Source: JANSWP01 sp041941305 (GTDB lineage Bacteria > Bacteroidota > Bacteroidia > Chitinophagales > Saprospiraceae). Taken from it: a stretch of 64,000 nucleotides of DNA. Both the position numbers and the translations under genes were made by a program. Under the pieces are notes generated by a model. That model saw nothing but the letters and a program-made list of their open reading frames with translations, was not told where the DNA came from and ran no database searches. The stretch spans positions 1 through 64,000 of the forward strand of contig JBGTQJ010000032.1 of NCBI GenBank assembly GCA_041941305.1, written 5' to 3'. Every line of letters starts with the position of its first letter. Positions within the stretch are counted from its first letter, which is position 1. This document shows, piece after piece, positions 7,939-16,354 of this stretch.

Positions 7939-10900
7939 ATGAACATTAGAATCACCTGCGTTACACTATTGCTGTGTATTCCCTTTTTTCTTTTCTCACA
8001 AAAAGTTAACATTGATCACCTTAAAGCACTGAAAATCAGAAATATCGGGCCAGCTGGTATGAGCGGTCGAGTGACTTCGATTGATGTGGATTTAAGCAAT
8101 ACCGATATTATTTATGCTGGAACGGCTTCTGGTGGATTGTGGAAGTCTACCAGCGGAGGCATCGATTGGGAACCCATTTTTGATGAAGAACCCTGCCAGT
8201 CGATTGGGGCAGTTGTTATCAATCAAAACAATCCAAGTGAAATTTGGGTGGGAACCGGAGAAGGCAATCCCAGAAATTCGCACAACTCAGGAGAAGGTAT
8301 TTATAAGAGTTTGGATGGCGGGAAGAACTGGAAATACATGGGGCTCAAGGAGACCAAAGTCATTCACAGAATTATTATTCATCGCGACAATCCGGATATT
8401 GTGTATGTGGGCGCTTCTGGATCTGCATGGGGACCCAACGAGGAAAGAGGGGTCTATAGAACTCAGGACGGTGGTGTGACCTGGGATAAAATCTTATACA
8501 CAGACGAAAATACAGGCATTGCCGATTTGGTAGTTGATCCCAGCAATCCAAATAAACTTGTGGCTGCCATGTGGGAGTACCGTCGTTTGCCTTGGACCTT
8601 TAATTCTGGTGGCAAAGGTTCTGGAATCTATATCACGCATGATGGTGGTGACAACTGGGAGAGGAGAACAGACAAAGATGGTTTGCCAAAGGGAAATCTA
8701 GGTAGAATTGGTTTGGCGATAGCCCCTTCTTCTCCCAATATCATTTATGCCATTGTAGAAGCAAAGGAAAACAATTTATACAAAAGTACAGATGGTGGTT
8801 TTAAATGGCGAAAAATGCCAGCGAAGGACAATGTGAGCAATCGCCCTTTCTATTATCACGATATATATGTCGATCCTTTGAATGAAAACCGAATCTTCAG
8901 TATCCATTCCACCATGACCAAATCTGAAGATGGCGGTAAATCCTTCCAATCCTGGGTGGGGTGGAAAGTGCATCCAGACCACCATGCTTTTTGGATTCAT
9001 CCAACCAATCCCAAATTCATGATAGAGGGAAATGATGGTGGTTTGAATATTTCAAGAGATGGTGGCAGAAACTGGCGATTTGCTGAAAACCTGCCCCTCG
9101 CACAATTTTACCACATCACACACGATATGGAGATCCCTTACAATGTCGGAGGAGGGATGCAGGACAATGGATCCTGGATCGGACCAAGTGCAGTCTGGCA
9201 AAGTGGAGGTATTCGAAATGCACATTGGGAGGAAATCTATTTTGGGGATGGCTTTGATGTAGGTATCCGACCAGATGATAATCGTTATGCCTATGCTATG
9301 TCTCAGGGAGGCAATTTGGGTTATATTGATAGGGAAACGGGAAAAACCAAATTTATCAAACCAGTACATCCCGATGATGTGCCATTGCGTTTTCATTGGA
9401 ATGCTGCATTTGCGCAAAATCCTTTTGAAGGATGTGGGATTTATTATGGAAGTCAATTTGTGCATAAAAGTTTAGACTGTGGCGAAAGCTGGGAAATTAT
9501 TTCTCCTGACCTCACTACCAATGATACTTTGAAACAACAACAAAATAAATCTGGAGGCTTGACAATTGATGATACCAATGCTGAAAATCATACAACCATT
9601 ATTGCCATTGCTCCAAGCCCTGTTGATGAAAATGTTATTTGGGTTGGGACAGATGATGGCAATTTACAAGTAACGCGGGATGGTGGCACTACATGGACGA
9701 ATGTCAATGGAGGCTTAACAGGCATGAACCCAGGGAGTTGGATACCACATATCGAAGTTAGTAATAATAATGCAGGAGAGGCCTTTGTGATTGTCAATGA
9801 TTACCGCAGAAACGATTGGCGCCCAATGGCTTATCACACGACGGATTATGGCGCTACTTTCAAAAGAATTGTAGACGAAAACAAAGTTACTGGACATGCC
9901 CTCGCAATTGTTCAGGATCCCGAAGTTTCTAATTTGTTGTGGTTGGGTACAGATTATGGTTTGTATTTTAGTATCGATTCGGGCGATACCTGGAACAAAT
10001 GGACAAATGGCTATCCTTCTGTCTCCACACGCGATTTGAAGATCCACCCCCGGGAATCTGACCTGGTAGTAGGTACATTTGGGCGTGCAGCCTGGATATT
10101 GGATGATACCCGCCCAATTCGCGAAATCGCAAAAACGAATGGAGCCATTTTGAAGGATACCTTTGCTGTTTTTAAACCATCTGATGCCTATCTGGCAGAA
10201 TGGCGTTCAGTTGATGGAACACGCTTTGTGGGAGATGGCATGTTTCAGGGAAGCAATAAATCCAGCGCAGGAATGATTACGGTTTGGGTGAAGCCGCCGG
10301 AGAAGAAGGCAGCTGGCAGTAAGCAGTCGTCAGATAAAGAGGAAGCAACGAAAAAGAAAAAAAGTAAGGGCAAGAAACAGGAAGCAAGTAGCAAAAAACC
10401 AGCACCCAGCACCCAGCAACCAGCCGCCAAAAAAAGAGGAGGCAAGGATAAAAAAGTAAAAGTACGGGTAATCAATAATAATGGGGATACCATTCGGACA
10501 TTTACATCCAAAGTGGATACAGGAATGACTCGGATTTACTGGAACTTAAGAGAGGACGGCATTCGATACCCTTCTCGTCGGGAAGCCAAACCAGATGATG
10601 ATTTGCCTAGCGGTTATGAGGCATTGCCAGGTACTTACAAATTGGTGCTCACCTATGGAAAACATAAAGATTCAACGAATATCACAGTACATCCGGATCC
10701 CAGGATTCGTTTTTCATTATCAGATGCACGTGCAGTTCGTGCTGCGACCGATGATTTTTACAAATTGGTCAATGCTGCTACTGATGCCTGGAAGAAGTTG
10801 GGAGAGGGAAAGAAAACCATCAAGCGCGTCGATGCTGCATTGGTGAATGCTCCAGATAGTTTGAAAAAGGAAATCGTGGAATTGGGTAAAGCACTTCAGG

Positions 10901-11196
10901 ATAGCATCAAAAACCTGGAAAAAGTATACTTTGATCCGCCTAATCAAAAAGGCATCCAAAGAAACCCAAATACCCTTCGCAGTACTTTGTTTAGAGCCTC
11001 CAGTTATATTGGCAATTCAGAAGGTGAGCCTTCTCAATCCGCCCAAATTATGACTGAAAAAGCCAGGCGAGAAGTGACGGATGTAGTGGATAAAATCAAT
11101 GCTTTGTTTGAAAATGATTTTGCTGAATATCAGAAGAAAGTGGAGGAAGTGCAGTATTCTTTATTTAAAGACTATGAACCGGTGAAAATGGAGTAG
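7939..11196 (+). CDS. Sortilin/BNR-type beta-propeller exported protein
   Basis: A 1085-residue protein with a signal peptide (residues 1-20). Residues about 30-740 are built from BNR/sortilin-type blades with recurring Asp-box motifs (STSGGIDW, SLDGGKNW, TQDGGVTW, THDGGDNW, SRDGGRNW, TRDGGTTW), giving a large, probably double, beta-propeller. Residues about 785-850 are a Lys/Ala/Ser-rich linker encoded partly by heptamer repeats at 10397-10424. Residues about 850-920 look like an FlgD-type Ig fold (VRVINNNGDTIRTF...LPGTYKLVL), then a helical tail. Bacteroidota homologues are usually labelled glycosyl hydrolase or VPS10 domain protein without proven activity. No sialidase-like catalytic residues are identified, so a binding or scaffold role is as likely. 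Confidence 0.75.
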   Translation: MNIRITCVTLLLCIPFFLFSQKVNIDHLKALKIRNIGPAGMSGRVTSIDVDLSNTDIIYAGTASGGLWKSTSGGIDWEPIFDEEPCQSIGAVVINQNNPSEIWVGTGEGNPRNSHNSGEGIYKSLDGGKNWKYMGLKETKVIHRIIIHRDNPDIVYVGASGSAWGPNEERGVYRTQDGGVTWDKILYTDENTGIADLVVDPSNPNKLVAAMWEYRRLPWTFNSGGKGSGIYITHDGGDNWERRTDKDGLPKGNLGRIGLAIAPSSPNIIYAIVEAKENNLYKSTDGGFKWRKMPAKDNVSNRPFYYHDIYVDPLNENRIFSIHSTMTKSEDGGKSFQSWVGWKVHPDHHAFWIHPTNPKFMIEGNDGGLNISRDGGRNWRFAENLPLAQFYHITHDMEIPYNVGGGMQDNGSWIGPSAVWQSGGIRNAHWEEIYFGDGFDVGIRPDDNRYAYAMSQGGNLGYIDRETGKTKFIKPVHPDDVPLRFHWNAAFAQNPFEGCGIYYGSQFVHKSLDCGESWEIISPDLTTNDTLKQQQNKSGGLTIDDTNAENHTTIIAIAPSPVDENVIWVGTDDGNLQVTRDGGTTWTNVNGGLTGMNPGSWIPHIEVSNNNAGEAFVIVNDYRRNDWRPMAYHTTDYGATFKRIVDENKVTGHALAIVQDPEVSNLLWLGTDYGLYFSIDSGDTWNKWTNGYPSVSTRDLKIHPRESDLVVGTFGRAAWILDDTRPIREIAKTNGAILKDTFAVFKPSDAYLAEWRSVDGTRFVGDGMFQGSNKSSAGMITVWVKPPEKKAAGSKQSSDKEEATKKKKSKGKKQEASSKKPAPSTQQPAAKKRGGKDKKVKVRVINNNGDTIRTFTSKVDTGMTRIYWNLREDGIRYPSRREAKPDDDLPSGYEALPGTYKLVLTYGKHKDSTNITVHPDPRIRFSLSDARAVRAATDDFYKLVNAATDAWKKLGEGKKTIKRVDAALVNAPDSLKKEIVELGKALQDSIKNLEKVYFDPPNQKGIQRNPNTLRSTLFRASSYIGNSEGEPSQSAQIMTEKARREVTDVVDKINALFENDFAEYQKKVEEVQYSLFKDYEPVKME

Positions 11197-11253
11197 GGGT
11201 TTTGGGAAAGTCGATGGCCTCGCCCCCGACATCCTATTATTATCATATGTATT

Positions 11254-13662
11254 TTATTCATATCGTAAAGAATCTATTGGATTAGCCCTTGCCGAGCGCA
11301 AAGTATGGTAACTGATGGTTAAAAATGCAACTACAATGGCTAAAATTCCTCCCAGTAAAAATGTCAGGGGACTAATATCAATTCGATAGGCAAAGTTTTC
11401 GAGCCAACCTTTCATAAGCACAAAAGTGACTGGAGCAAAAATGATAAATGCCAGGAGCAACAGTAGCGTGAAGTTTTTGGAAAGGTGTACCATGATTTGC
11501 CCAACAGAAGCACCCAGTATTTTGCGAATACCAATTTCCTTTACCTTCTTTTCCATGGTTATTGCTGCCATGCCGAATAAGCCCATACAGGCGATCAATA
11601 TAGCGAGAAATGCCATGATGGTTACCACAGATTCCATTTGTTGATCAGAGCGGTAAAGCTCCTCAAAATGCTCATCCAAAAAAGAATATTGGAAAGGCCA
11701 GTTAGGTGAAAACTGCTCCCATACGCGCTGGGCATCGGCAATGCCTGCTTCGATATTATCTCCACTAATTTTAACAGAAAGTTCGCTGTAACCCCAATCT
11801 GGATGTACCACTAGTGCCAAGGTATTGATATCGTAATGCAGTGAATTGAAATGAAAGTCTTCAGCTACACCTATGATGGTTCCAAGGGTGTCATCTGGAT
11901 ACCAGGAATGACCTGCCGACATGCCCACTGGATTCTCCAATCCCATTTCTTCTACAAATGATTCATTGACGATGAAAGCGTAACCATTATCTGAACTGTG
12001 TTCTTTTGAAAAACTGCGCCCTTCCTTTAATTCGATTTCATAGACATCGAGAAAATCGTAATCCACATTGACATTGCTAGGCGTCATGTTGACCATGGAA
12101 TCAATGCGCATTTTGAATCCCCACTGATGGAAATTGTTTCCCAATCGCTGTCCGGAAGCCGTCACCCCTTTGATATTTGAACTTTTCAGCATCTCTGTTT
12201 TCATCGCCTCAAAGGATTCATTGGTTTGGTCATTCATTTCAGCGAGCAGGATGTGATCTTTGGTGAAGCCAATGTCCTTGTTTTTCATAAAGTACAATTG
12301 TTGCATCACAACGAGGGTACAGACAATCATACCTATCGCCAATCCAAATTGAAGGACAACGAGGGAACTTCTGAAAACAGATTTTTGAGATTTCATTTCT
12401 CCACCCTTTAATACATTTCCGGGATTGAAGGATGCTAAATAAATGGCTGGATAGGTTCCCGCCAAAAAACCCAATACCAGTGTGAGTAGAAAAGCTCCGA
12501 CTAAAAGCATTGGTTCATTCAGGAAATAGGAAAGGGACAATTCCCTGCCAATCAAATCATTTAAGAGTGGCAAAAAGGCTAAATCAATCAACCAGGCAAG
12601 CCCAAATGCCAACACACCGAGGAAAACAGATTCAATGGCAAATTGGGTGAAAAGTTGAGATTTCAAGGCACCAACTGTTTTACGAATACCTACTTCTTTC
12701 CAGCGATGAGAGGCTCTGGCAGTAATCAGATTCATGAAGTTTACGCCTGCAATCAGCAATATGAAGATGCCTACCAGAGAAAAAACGTCTAGATATTCCC
12801 CATTGAATTTTCTGTAATTGTGATAGTCATGTTCAATGTCCATTGAAGCTAAATGAACATCAGGTAAAGGCTGGAAAAACAACTTATAAAAATCATTGAC
12901 ATCATTCGTTTGGTCTTCACGGGGAGGCATATAACGCAATAGAAATTCGGGCATTTGAGCTTCCAGTGCGGGAATGTCAACCGAAGGATCCATGACAAAA
13001 TAGGTGACCAGAAAATTAGAACCGAAGCGATCATTGAATCCAGTATTTCTGCTGGTTACGGTCGTCAGGGTTTGTAGTGCATCAAATTGCAAATGAGAAT
13101 TTTCTGGAACGTTTTCCAAAACCCCTGTCACTTTATACAAAGTCGTATCCCTTCTCAGGTTTTGCCCAATGGGATTTTCCTTTCCAAAAAACTTTTCTGC
13201 TGATTCTTCCGTCAAAACGATGGAATAAGGTTCATCCAGCGCTGTTGCCCGGTCACCTGCTATCATTTTAAAATCAAAAATTTCCAGGAAGGTACTATCT
13301 ACTGCCACTGTTTTTTCTATGACCAATCGCTGATCATCTTTGTGAAACAAGCTTCTTCCTCTTCCCCAAAAGCGTGCATAGTTTTGAATCTGCGGATAGT
13401 CTTTTGCCATATTGGGTGCCATCCCAGGCATTGATAGCGCTACTTTTTGAGTATTGGTACCCGGAAAGCTTTGAATTTCATCCAGTCGGTAGATATTGTC
13501 TTTTTGGCTATGGAAAGCATCAAAACTTCTTTCCTCCTGAATGAACAAATAAATGATGAGACAAGCCGCAATTCCGAAAGCCAGACTGAGCACATTGATG
13601 GTTGAAAACAAGGCTTGTTTGCGGGTATTGCGTAAGGCGATAGTCAGGTAATTCCAAAGCAT
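11254..13662 (-). CDS. ABC transporter permease, FtsX/MacB-like
   Basis: An 802-residue inner-membrane permease of the duplicated type common in Bacteroidota. An N-terminal helix (near residues 18-42, STINVLSLAFGIAACLIIYL) leads into a periplasmic MacB_PCD-type domain. A three-helix FtsX block follows (about 290-420), then a second periplasmic domain (about 450-670) and a second FtsX block to the end, with the signature KEIGIRKILGAS near residue 695. These act with a separate ATPase in lipoprotein or peptide export or envelope signalling. No ATPase lies nearby, as is usual for these orphan permeases. Confidence 0.85.
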   Translation of the reverse strand: MLWNYLTIALRNTRKQALFSTINVLSLAFGIAACLIIYLFIQEERSFDAFHSQKDNIYRLDEIQSFPGTNTQKVALSMPGMAPNMAKDYPQIQNYARFWGRGRSLFHKDDQRLVIEKTVAVDSTFLEIFDFKMIAGDRATALDEPYSIVLTEESAEKFFGKENPIGQNLRRDTTLYKVTGVLENVPENSHLQFDALQTLTTVTSRNTGFNDRFGSNFLVTYFVMDPSVDIPALEAQMPEFLLRYMPPREDQTNDVNDFYKLFFQPLPDVHLASMDIEHDYHNYRKFNGEYLDVFSLVGIFILLIAGVNFMNLITARASHRWKEVGIRKTVGALKSQLFTQFAIESVFLGVLAFGLAWLIDLAFLPLLNDLIGRELSLSYFLNEPMLLVGAFLLTLVLGFLAGTYPAIYLASFNPGNVLKGGEMKSQKSVFRSSLVVLQFGLAIGMIVCTLVVMQQLYFMKNKDIGFTKDHILLAEMNDQTNESFEAMKTEMLKSSNIKGVTASGQRLGNNFHQWGFKMRIDSMVNMTPSNVNVDYDFLDVYEIELKEGRSFSKEHSSDNGYAFIVNESFVEEMGLENPVGMSAGHSWYPDDTLGTIIGVAEDFHFNSLHYDINTLALVVHPDWGYSELSVKISGDNIEAGIADAQRVWEQFSPNWPFQYSFLDEHFEELYRSDQQMESVVTIMAFLAILIACMGLFGMAAITMEKKVKEIGIRKILGASVGQIMVHLSKNFTLLLLLAFIIFAPVTFVLMKGWLENFAYRIDISPLTFLLGGILAIVVAFLTISYHTLRSARANPIDSLRYE

Positions 13663-13708
13663 GTTGTCGTGGTTTTGTTTTTTGAACTAACATTAAGGAG
13701 TACTGAGA

Positions 13709-13716
13709 CGAAGATA
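13709..13716 (-). promoter_or_regulatory. Putative -7 promoter element for the FtsX permease
   Basis: On the minus strand this reads TATCTTCG, one mismatch from TAnnTTTG, 46 bp upstream of the start codon. The -33 element is not convincing. Confidence 0.35.
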
Positions 13717-13759
13717 AGTTGCTTAAAACAAAAATTGTCAGGAGAATAAATTAATGCGA

Positions 13760-13795
13760 GCTGGTTGCTGGTCTCTTGTTTCTGGTTGCTGGTCT
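13760..13795. repeat. Heptamer tandem repeat (GCTGGTT type)
   Basis: Five successive 7-bp units: GCTGGTT, GCTGGTC, TCTTGTT, TCTGGTT, GCTGGTC. The reverse complement of the unit, AACCAGC, is the same heptamer that forms a four-unit array inside the coding sequence at 10397-10424. It lies downstream of the FAD monooxygenase, inside an in-frame continuation after its TGA stop. Confidence 0.7.
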
Positions 13796-13921
13796 GGAAA
13801 GACGTGAATATTCTCTGGCAGAGAATTTTTTTGCCTTCTTTCCGTATTCAATAAATTTTTGGATTTCTTTTTCTGATCCCTCTTTTTCATTTACAAAACT
13901 TTTAAAACCAGGATCTAAATC

Positions 13922-15058
13922 TCAATCGATGTTTAAAACCCATTCTGTTTGTTTCCTTCCCATTTGTTCCGGCATCAATTTTAAAAATGCGTTTCTGATA
14001 CTCCTTCCGTATTTCCAATGTGCCATTTCCCCAAGGAAGAATGATTGATTGGTGATTTTTGAAGTTTTGGCAAATCTTTTTTTCCGGAATCTTTCAAAAG
14101 CAATTTCCGGGATTTTTGTTTGCGAAAATATATTGAACAAAGCCCATGCATCTTCTACTGCCTGACATCCTCCTTGCCCCATATTTGGAGTTGTAGCATG
14201 AGCGGCATCGCCAATTAAACTAACTCGCCCATTGTGCCATTTTTTAATAGGTTTGAAATCGTATAAATCATTGCGAATGATTTGATCTAAAGGCGTCTCG
14301 CCAATCAATTCTTTTACATAGGGATGGAAAGAGCTAAATATTTCCTTCAAATGTTCTTTTAACCTGGATGGTTCGTCCTTTCCACCTGGTTTTTCAGTCA
14401 ATACGGCGAACCAATAAATTTTTTCTTTATTCACGGGGACAATTCCAAATCGCCTTTGGTTACCCCAGGCTTCAATGGCTTTATTCTGCAAAAAGTCAGG
14501 AACTGGAATATTGGTGATGCCTCTCCAGCAGGTTTGGTTGGTATAACGATAAGGAATATTCGGAAATAATTGATGCCGAACTGCTGAATGAATGCCATCC
14601 GCCCCTAAGAGAAATTTGCCAGCTACCATAGATCCATCCTTGAAGAAGGCTGTTACTTTTTTCTCCGCTTGTTCGAAATAATCAAAATCCTTGCCCAATA
14701 GGAGATGCTCTTTCCCCAGTGCTTCAATTAAAACTTTTTGTAAGTCTGCCCGATGAATAGCAATATTCCCAAATCCATATTTCTCCCGAATCCAGTTTTG
14801 GCTCATATTCTGAATGGGTTGAAATTTTTCATTGGAAATGGTAAACTCGGCTAATGCTGCTCCTGCATTTATGATGTTTTCAGCAAGACCCAAATTTCCA
14901 AAGACTTGTAGCGCATTGCTAGCCATTACAATGCCTGCTCCTACCGCCCTGATTTCAGGTGCTTTTTCATAGACTTTACATTCAATTCCCACTTTTTGTA
15001 GGGCAATTGCTGCTGAAAGTCCAGCAATTCCTCCTCCGATGATGATTGCTTCTTGCAT
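13922..15058 (-). CDS. FAD-dependent monooxygenase (aromatic hydroxylase-like)
   Basis: A 378-residue flavoprotein of the p-hydroxybenzoate hydroxylase/UbiH group. The N-terminus has the dinucleotide fold (IIIGGGIAGLSAAIAL), residues near 155 carry the DG motif (GADGIHSAVR), and residues near 275 have the ribityl-binding motif (LIGDAAHATTPNMGQGG). These enzymes use NAD(P)H and O2 to hydroxylate aromatic or related substrates; the substrate is unknown. The length is normal. The stop is TGA, and the frame stays open about 57 more codons (DLDPGFKSFVNEKEG and on) to a TAA near 13753, ending in heptamer repeats. Confidence 0.85.
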   Translation of the reverse strand: MQEAIIIGGGIAGLSAAIALQKVGIECKVYEKAPEIRAVGAGIVMASNALQVFGNLGLAENIINAGAALAEFTISNEKFQPIQNMSQNWIREKYGFGNIAIHRADLQKVLIEALGKEHLLLGKDFDYFEQAEKKVTAFFKDGSMVAGKFLLGADGIHSAVRHQLFPNIPYRYTNQTCWRGITNIPVPDFLQNKAIEAWGNQRRFGIVPVNKEKIYWFAVLTEKPGGKDEPSRLKEHLKEIFSSFHPYVKELIGETPLDQIIRNDLYDFKPIKKWHNGRVSLIGDAAHATTPNMGQGGCQAVEDAWALFNIFSQTKIPEIAFERFRKKRFAKTSKITNQSFFLGEMAHWKYGRSIRNAFLKLMPEQMGRKQTEWVLNID

Positions 15059-15098
15059 AAAAAAAGTTTCCTAAAAGTAATGCTCTTTGATAAACAGG

Positions 15099-15106
15099 CA
15101 AAGTTA
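15099..15106 (-). promoter_or_regulatory. Putative -7 element TAACTTTG for the monooxygenase
   Basis: A perfect TAnnTTTG match on the minus strand, about 40 bp before the start at 15058. It is divergent from the plus-strand promoter at 15206-15236. No good -33 element is seen. Confidence 0.45.
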
Positions 15107-15205
15107 GTCATTGAAGCGAATTGAAAAATAACAATATATTTTATAATTAAATTGATTATAAAATAAAGAAAAAAGCAAATATTTTCAAAAAATGTTATCA
15201 AAAAG

Positions 15206-15236
15206 TTTGCATAAATTAATTCTATCACTATATTTG
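15206..15236 (+). promoter_or_regulatory. Bacteroidota promoter ahead of retron ncRNA-1
   Basis: TTTG (15206-15209), a 19-bp spacer and TATATTTG (15229-15236) match the Bacteroidota -33/-7 consensus in sequence and spacing. Transcription would start near 15243, about 30 bases before the a1 segment of the first structured element. It is the best promoter match in the window and points toward the ncRNAs and the downstream operon. Confidence 0.65.
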
Positions 15237-15272
15237 TGTCATCAATCGATAGATATCGTTCCTTGAAAAACT

Positions 15273-15659
15273 AAAAGCTTTGTTAGCATTAGGCTTTATT
15301 CCAAGATGGTTTTTATGAGAAAAGATTAGTTTTTGTTGAATAAATTATTTTGGAATAAAGTCTATTTATCAGTAAATAAATTTGCATTTAGTAGTTAACA
15401 GAAAAACGATTCTGCAAACTGCGACAAACTGCAAACTGCCAACTGATACTACGGCGTTTCGCCGTGGATGTTTTTAACTACCGCATACTTCACTGATCGG
15501 CAGGGTCATTCAGCGGCTTAGCGAAATAGTGTACCCCAGGTGCGCTTTTCTCGCTAAGTATGCGAAGCACACGAAAATCACCCCAATGGGGTACACTATT
15601 TCGCATCGCCGCCTACAGTACCTGCCGCCAGTCCTTGGATTGTAAGTAGCAAAGCTTTT
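15273..15659 (+). ncRNA. Putative retron msr-msd ncRNA, copy 1
   Basis: A 387-nt structured element. a1 (15273-15285, AAAAGCTTTGTTA) pairs with a2 (15647-15659) over 13 bp with one G-U; the base right after a1 is the G of GC at 15286, where a retron branching guanosine is expected. The msr-like part has an 11-bp stem (15294-15304 with 15350-15360), a helix TATCAGT/ACTGATA (15367-15373, 15442-15448) and a hairpin ACGGCG-TTT-CGCCGT (15451-15465). The msd-like part has stems 15498-15504/15621-15627, 15513-15517/15608-15612 and a 17-bp perfect stem 15521-15537/15588-15604, with AGTATGC in the apical loop. GTCCTTGGATTGTAAGTA (15631-15648) leads into a2 and is shared with copy 2. The retron assignment is inferred from architecture and the downstream reverse transcriptase. 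Confidence 0.75.
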
Positions 15660-15666
15660 ATCATGT

Positions 15667-15861
15667 GTCATCCCGAATTTTGGCAATATAATCCCTTTTG
15701 TTTGCTTAATTCATGGATATTTAATTTGTTGCGGGGGGGGGGGGGGGGGGGGGGGGGCCTGTTGCCAAACCCCCCCCCCCCCCACCCCGCACCCCGCAAC
15801 AATAGCCTATTACATAGTGATTTGAAATACAATGATTTAAGATATAATTTGAAAATTCGGG
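15667..15861. repeat. Inter-ncRNA palindrome with G25 and C14 homopolymer tracts
   Basis: Outer arms CCCGAATTTT (15667-15676) and AAAATTCGGG (15852-15861) enclose an inner pair TTGTTGCGGGG and CCCCGCAACAA. At the centre are 25 consecutive G (15733-15757) and 14 C (15770-15783). The whole is a long imperfect hairpin, and the G tract could also form a quadruplex. Further on, CATTGGAAT (15893-15901) pairs with 15988-15996. Tract lengths may be inexact because of slippage. No credible gene lies here; open frames across it encode only Gly or Pro runs. Confidence 0.7.
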
Positions 15862-16016
15862 GTAACTCATGTTTCGCTCTTTCATTTTTACTCATTGGAA
15901 TACTTATTCGCAATTTCTCCGAGTGTCAGGGTTGTGTGCCCTGCACTTTGGGAAATGGTTCTTTAAAAAGATTCTGAATAAAAATTCATTCCAATGGTTC
16001 CCCGTTAAACCGAAAA

Positions 16017-16321
16017 TTCTCGTTAGCATTTATCAGTTTAGAATTAGCAATATGGCATCTAAAAAATCTGAAACATATCTGCTGCTGACCGTCAACTGAA
16101 ACTATGGCGCTTCGCCATGGTATTGGAAAAACTACCACCTTCCACAGGAAGGCTTCACCGAACACCGGGGTCATTCAGCGGCTCCATACCGGTACTGGGT
16201 AGCTGAGCCTCATTTTGCGCTCAGTATGCTGTCACACACAAAATAAAACTAATCTACCCAGTACCGGTCTTCCGCCACTTAGAGTACCCGGCGCCGGTCC
16301 TTTGATTGTAAGTAACGGGAA
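16017..16321 (+). ncRNA. Putative retron msr-msd ncRNA, copy 2
   Basis: A 305-nt element with the same plan as copy 1. a1 (16017-16025, TTCTCGTTA) pairs with a2 (16313-16321) over 9 bp with one G-U and is followed by the conserved GCATT. The helix TCAGTT/AACTGA (16033-16038, 16094-16099) and the hairpin ATGGCG-CTT-CGCCAT (16104-16118) match copy 1 with a compensatory C-G to T-A change. The msd-like stems CCGGG/CCCGG (16165-16169, 16287-16291), GCGG/CCGC (16178-16181, 16272-16275) and a 15-bp perfect stem (16188-16202, 16254-16268) differ in sequence from copy 1 but keep pairing. Shared unpaired segments are GTCATTCA, AGTATGC (16223-16229) and GTCCTTTGATTGTAAGTA (16297-16314). Confidence 0.75.
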
Positions 16322-16323
16322 AA

Positions 16324-16344
16324 CATTCATCATTCATCATTCAT
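16324..16344 (+). repeat. CATTCAT heptamer x3 in the leader of the ARM gene
   Basis: Three perfect CATTCAT units start 3 bp after the a2 segment of ncRNA-2 and end 10 bp before the ATG at 16355. The same heptamer occurs twice at 19203-19216, just before the next gene. Repeating it at two leaders of one operon suggests a role in translation or a recurrent slippage site; this is inference. Confidence 0.7.
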
Positions 16345-16354
16345 TCTCCAAGCT

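Noticed and set aside
15663..15977. Open frames across the G25/C14 tracts
   Set aside because: They encode Gly or Pro runs produced by the homopolymers; no protein-like sequence.
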